From: Cynocephalus volans | Lineage: Eukaryota > Chordata > Mammalia > Dermoptera > Cynocephalidae | Assembly: GCF_027409185.1 (NCBI RefSeq) | Contig: NC_084463.1 | Span: 157,577,369-157,641,368, forward strand | Length of the DNA stretch: 64,000 nt | Reading direction: 5' to 3' | Part shown: piece by piece, positions 58,614-64,000 of the stretch | Layout of the letters: every line of letters begins with the position of its first letter | Numbering within the stretch: position 1 is the stretch's first letter | Position numbers and translations under genes: made by a program | Notes under the pieces: model-generated | Seen by the model: the letters and a program-made list of their open reading frames with translations, nothing else | What the model was told of the DNA's origin: nothing | The model's database searches: none

Positions 58614-60050
58614 CTTCTAGTCAAGATGGTGGAATAGACAGGCCCCAGAGTAAGTCTCTCCCACAAATCAACCACTTTGCAACTATTAAAAAGCAACGAC
58701 AGCAAAGCTGGGGCCACTAGAGCTCAGGGGAAGAGCAGGAGAGACCTGCATGAAGGCAGGAGAAGCCACGATGAGAGAAAGAAAGAACTGCTCCAACTGT
58801 TTCAAGCACCAGCTGCTGCAAGGCTGGAGCTGGTGAGCACACAGGGCAGGAGCTGGCAAAAGCCTCAGCTGTGCCCTTCGGATGGAGTTGCTTGGAGGCT
58901 GCTGGGGAGAAGAGGGCCTTCGTGGCCCCCAGGCCAGCAAGACCACTAACAGGGTTCCCATGGACCCACATAGGAGCAAGGAACCACAACTGAAGAAAAT
59001 GAGCCATTCAGAGGCCAGTGAATCATCGCAAGGGACTGGTGTAGGGCCCATCCCATGGGAAGTGTTTGGAGCACAGGTGGTAGAGGAGATGGGCTCACTG
59101 GGAAAACACTGGGACACAGCAAGGACAGCTGATCTGCCCTCCAATCAGCAAAGGACCACTCAGTGGAGACTGGTCAGGAATGTAGAACTGCAGGTGGCAC
59201 AGTTTGCTGAAAAGACTCAGGCCCAGACCAGAGTTTCTATAACCCAGGTATACCAGATTTTACGAGTCCTGGAAGCACCTATAAAGCCAACCATTAAAAC
59301 CTGAGCTGCACAAGAAAACCCTCCCCAGGGAATCAGCAGCAAAGCAACAATTTAGCTCAACCACAGAGCTCAAGTGCTGGTTCCCAGCACTTCCCACAGG
59401 AAGTTCCCCCATTTTAAACGAAAGCAAAGGACAACAAATTAGTTCCAATGCAGAGTTTAAATGGTAAGAACAGCAAATAATCCAACACAGAAGTGAAAGA
59501 AAAAACAAAATAACCACAACCAGAGACAAAGTTTGATATTAACTAGTAAAGGTCTCTCATCACCAAAGAACCACCTATAAAACCTAGAAGGACTGGAAGT
59601 CTCCTGGGCTGCCAAGCCAGGCTGGGGGGAGGACTGGAGGCCTCAGCCATGCCCACCTCCCACACCCACAACCAGTCCCAAGGGTGAGGCCTCAGCCACA
59701 CCCCACTGACACCTGCAACCAGCCAGCGACAACCAGTGAGCTACTGCAGGAAGTGCCCCAGGCTCTCCCGAACTGGGGTGGTAGGGGACAAAGGCTTCAG
59801 CCACAGCCCTCTGACATCTGCACCCAGCCCAGCAATTACTAAGCCACTGCTGGAAGCCCCCTGGTCTCCCCTGTGGGAATGAGGGGTACCAGAGGCCTCA
59901 ACACCAACCCTCCTCCTTTCTCCTTCTCCCACCCTATTTCCTTCCTGTTTCCCCTCTCCCCCTCCCCCAACTGCTCAGCAACATCATAGAATGTAAAAAA
60001 AAAAAAAGTAATATTAATAAATAAACTTAAAAAAATGAATAAATAAAAAT
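58614..60050 (+). mobile_element. Retroposon made of L1 5'UTR-like sequence (copy B only)
   Basis: A 1,437-bp insertion flanked by AAAAATATCATGGG (58600-58613, 60051-60064) with an A-rich tail from 59994. It begins 'cttctagtcaagatggtggaatagacag', the usual L1 5' start, and continues through 5'UTR-like sequence. It then has imperfect repeats with 'aggcctcagccac...cc...gacac(a)tctgca(a/c)cc' between 59590 and 59910 and a pyrimidine-rich end. I find no ORF1 or ORF2. Open frames of 90-150 codons look non-coding. Confidence 0.75.
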
Positions 60051-61261
60051 AAAAATATCATGGGATATATAAATTCTAAAATAAATTCTTGTGGGACTAC
60101 ATAATGGAAGGCAGAGTGTGCCTTCTGTTGGGGATACAATGTGATCAAGGAAAAATCTAAATCTAAAGGAATGACGATTCTAGGGGGTGACCTAAGTGGT
60201 CACCAATCTGACATGGCGGTTGTGACCACAGGCTGCAGAGCTATCTTATCCTCCTGGTCCACTGAACTTCATTTGACCTTGGAGTAAAATGAAAACATCA
60301 ATGGACCAGCTGCATGAATAGATCCACATAGACACTTCTGGCATCTGTAACGCTGTTATCCATTAACCACCTTGTTGAAAGTTGGAATGAAGGTGGAAAT
60401 ACAAGGCAATACCTAAGTAAATAAATTGGAAGGAGCCTCAGATGAAACAATAATAACAGGAGATCATAAGCTGTGGATTGATGCTCACCCAGAAATCTGG
60501 AGTCAAAAATAAATAAATAAATAAAATGAAGAAAAGCGACAATGATATCTATGCATGAAAATATCAAGAACATGCAGAAGTTTCAGATTGGTAGTGGAAA
60601 AAATGGACAAAAATATATAGTCAGTATAAAAGAATGAAGATAGGGAGGAAAAAGCATAGGCATAGTGTAACAGATGCCTTGGGCCCCTGTTTATTGCAAA
60701 CTGGACAAATTAGACAAACATCTGCTGAAGGCAAGTAGAAAAGCTGGACAACATATACCAGGAGCTATCCAGAGCATGAAGAATTACTAGGCCTAGATCT
60801 AGGTGGGACACAGGCATAGAAGATGACCACCACATTTGGAGTTGGTTGTGCTCTGAGAACATTTGGCAATCCTGCAGGAGTGGATGACAAACCATCAAGT
60901 TCAAGGTGATAGGTCAATTGAGATGGGAGTACAAGGTCTGCATAAGGAATTGCTCATTTCTAATCCCCTCACTTTGGGTCAGGAGAAAACCTATGAATAA
61001 AAATGAAACAGAAGAAGACAAGCCCTGGGAAGGAACTACTATAACTCAAATGGGATTGACGTGATCACAGAGCAGAGTGTCCCCAGAATTCCTCATGTGT
61101 CCATAGTTGGCTGTAGAAAAAGAATGTAATCAGAGGAAGATGACACCATCCCCGGCCTTAAGTCACTTCTACAGTACTTTTGCCATACCATCATGTAGAA
61201 CACATTTAAAAAAAAAAAAAAAACAGGTAAAGAAGGAAATAGGATAAAATTTAAAATGTTC

Positions 61262-61822
61262 TCTAAGTCCATCCATTTTGTTGCAAATCATAGTATTTCA
61301 TTTTTTCATAGCAGAGTAGTATTCCATTGTATAGATATACTGCATTTTCCTTATCCAGTCATCTGATGATGGGCATTAGGCTGCTTCCAACTCTTGGCTA
61401 TTGTAAATATCACTGCAATAAACATGGGAGTGCAGGTAACCATTAAACATGACAATTTCCATTCCTCTGGAGTGGAATACCTAGGCCATATGGTAGATCT
61501 ATATGTAATTGTTTGAGGACACTCCAGACCATTTTATGTTAAGTGAAATAAGCCAGGCACAGAAAGATAAATACCACATGTTCTCACTTATTTGTGGGAG
61601 CTAATAAAAATAAGTAAATAAATATACAAACAAATAAATGGGGAGGAGGAATAAACGAAAAGAGAACACAGCAATCACAACAATTCCTTGAACTTGTTAA
61701 TACAGGTAAACAGATATGATGTTGATGTGGGGGAGGTGGGAGATGGAGGGGAGAAAGGAGGAATTGGTATAGGGACACAAAAATCAACTACATTGTATAT
61801 TAATAAATTAAAAGAAAAAAGT
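61262..61822 (+). mobile_element. L1 3' end with inverted 5' part (copy B only)
   Basis: The left half (to about 61535) is ORF2 C-terminal sequence in antisense ('catagcagagtagtattccattgtatagatatac'). The right half is the sense 3' end ('gttaagtgaaataagccaggcacagaaag' to 'catgttctcacttatttgtgggagc', 3'UTR, A-rich end). The duplication TTTAAAATGTTC / TTTAAATGTTC flanks it. This is the twin-priming arrangement. Confidence 0.88.
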
Positions 61823-62368
61823 TTTAAATGTTCATGATAGAAATCAAAGAGAGATTTTTAAAAATAACCATACTTACTCTTTTTAAGGAGATAACAGACA
61901 AGATTAAGTATTCTGGAAGATAACTGGAAAAAATAAAAATAAAACATATCAACTTGAAAAATATAACTGAATTTTAAAATGTAATGGTTGGGTTTAATAG
62001 ATTTTACTACCTGAGTATAGAATGTTTCTATAATAAATACCTAAATGTGGGAATCCAGGCAGAGGGTGAAGAATAGAAAGAATTTCAAGACTCTGTGACA
62101 GAGTCTAAATTGCCTTGAATAGACAGCAGAAAACTGGACATGTAGGTTGCTTCTAGTGGAAGTCAGAAGTAAGAAGGAACATATGTTTAGAAAATAAAGG
62201 AAAGGGAATCTTTGTTTTGCAGTGGTGGAAACCTTACCAAAATTGTATCCTTTGGTCATGTTGAAAGCAGAATCCATAAGTTATAAAACTGGATATATAG
62301 CTAAGGAGATTTCAGAGCAAAGTGTTGAAGGTCCCTCCTGGCTTCTTGCTGGCTTCTTGCTGCTTGTA

Positions 62369-64000
<1,632 letters not shown>

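Larger units (their letters stand above)
51500..62368 (+). repeat. Segmental duplication, copy B
   Basis: Collinear with copy A (9569-19036). Homology begins at 'tcaagctgcccctcagagcactaattgga' and ends at 'cttcttgctgcttgta', where an antisense L1 takes over. Private insertions are at 55704-56310, 58614-60050 and 61262-61822. Poly(T) at 54425-54453 and poly(A) near 61208-61224 are expanded relative to copy A. Outside these no gene is recognised. A splice-like segment is noted under rejected items. Confidence 0.9.

Noticed and set aside
58686..59304. Overlapping open frames of 140-152 codons on both strands
   Set aside because: They fall in GC-rich L1 5'UTR-like sequence of a retroposon, with no similarity to L1 proteins or other families.

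Overview
This is a mammalian nuclear window with one short gene in a repeat-dense intergenic landscape. Three retroposons derived from tRNA-Ile (36392-36501, 44420-44559, 50024-50157) point to the host. One is a head-to-tail dimer of two tRNA-Ile-like units, the arrangement known from the CYN SINEs of colugos (Dermoptera). I infer a colugo such as Galeopterus or Cynocephalus. The class is certain from MIR, L1 and MaLR copies; the species is an inference.

Region 1 (1-9.5 kb) holds the only intact protein-coding gene I can support. It is a three-exon, minus-strand secretoglobin of the SCGB1D (lipophilin) type at 589-3752, with consensus splice sites, a strong start context, a TATA-like box and a polyadenylation signal. 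Around it are MIR, MER5 and old L1 3' ends.

Region 2 (9569-19036, copy A) and region 5 (51500-62368, copy B) are two same-orientation copies of one 9-10 kb segment. After the duplication each copy gained its own insertions. Copy A has an L1 3' end, a solo LTR, an L1 fragment and a small hairpin. Copy B has a different solo LTR, a retroposon made of L1 5'UTR-like sequence, and an L1 with an inverted 5' part. I recognise no gene in either copy.

Region 3 (19-24.4 kb) has MaLR/MLT1 LTRs, a nearly full-length mariner with a decayed transposase, and a truncated L1.

Region 4 (24418-43369) is one gammaretrovirus-like (class I) provirus with both LTRs, a matching 4-bp target duplication (CTAC), and remains of gag, pro, pol and env. 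It has been opened by at least seven later insertions: a truncated L1, a chimeric L1-derived retroposon, a tiny SINE end, a MaLR LTR, a second LTR, a tail-less SINE and a 5.7-kb L1 with a tandem-repeat 5'UTR. Its enzymes have lost catalytic residues, so it is a dead relic.

The stretch 43.4-51.5 kb has a MER5A split by a SINE, a 112-bp tandem duplication and an old L1 interrupted by an LTR and a SINE. The window ends inside an antisense L1 (62369-64000) that cuts copy B short.

The genes do not form a pathway. The biological content is a secretoglobin locus and a well-layered record of retrotransposition. All family names come from recall of consensus sequences, without a database search.
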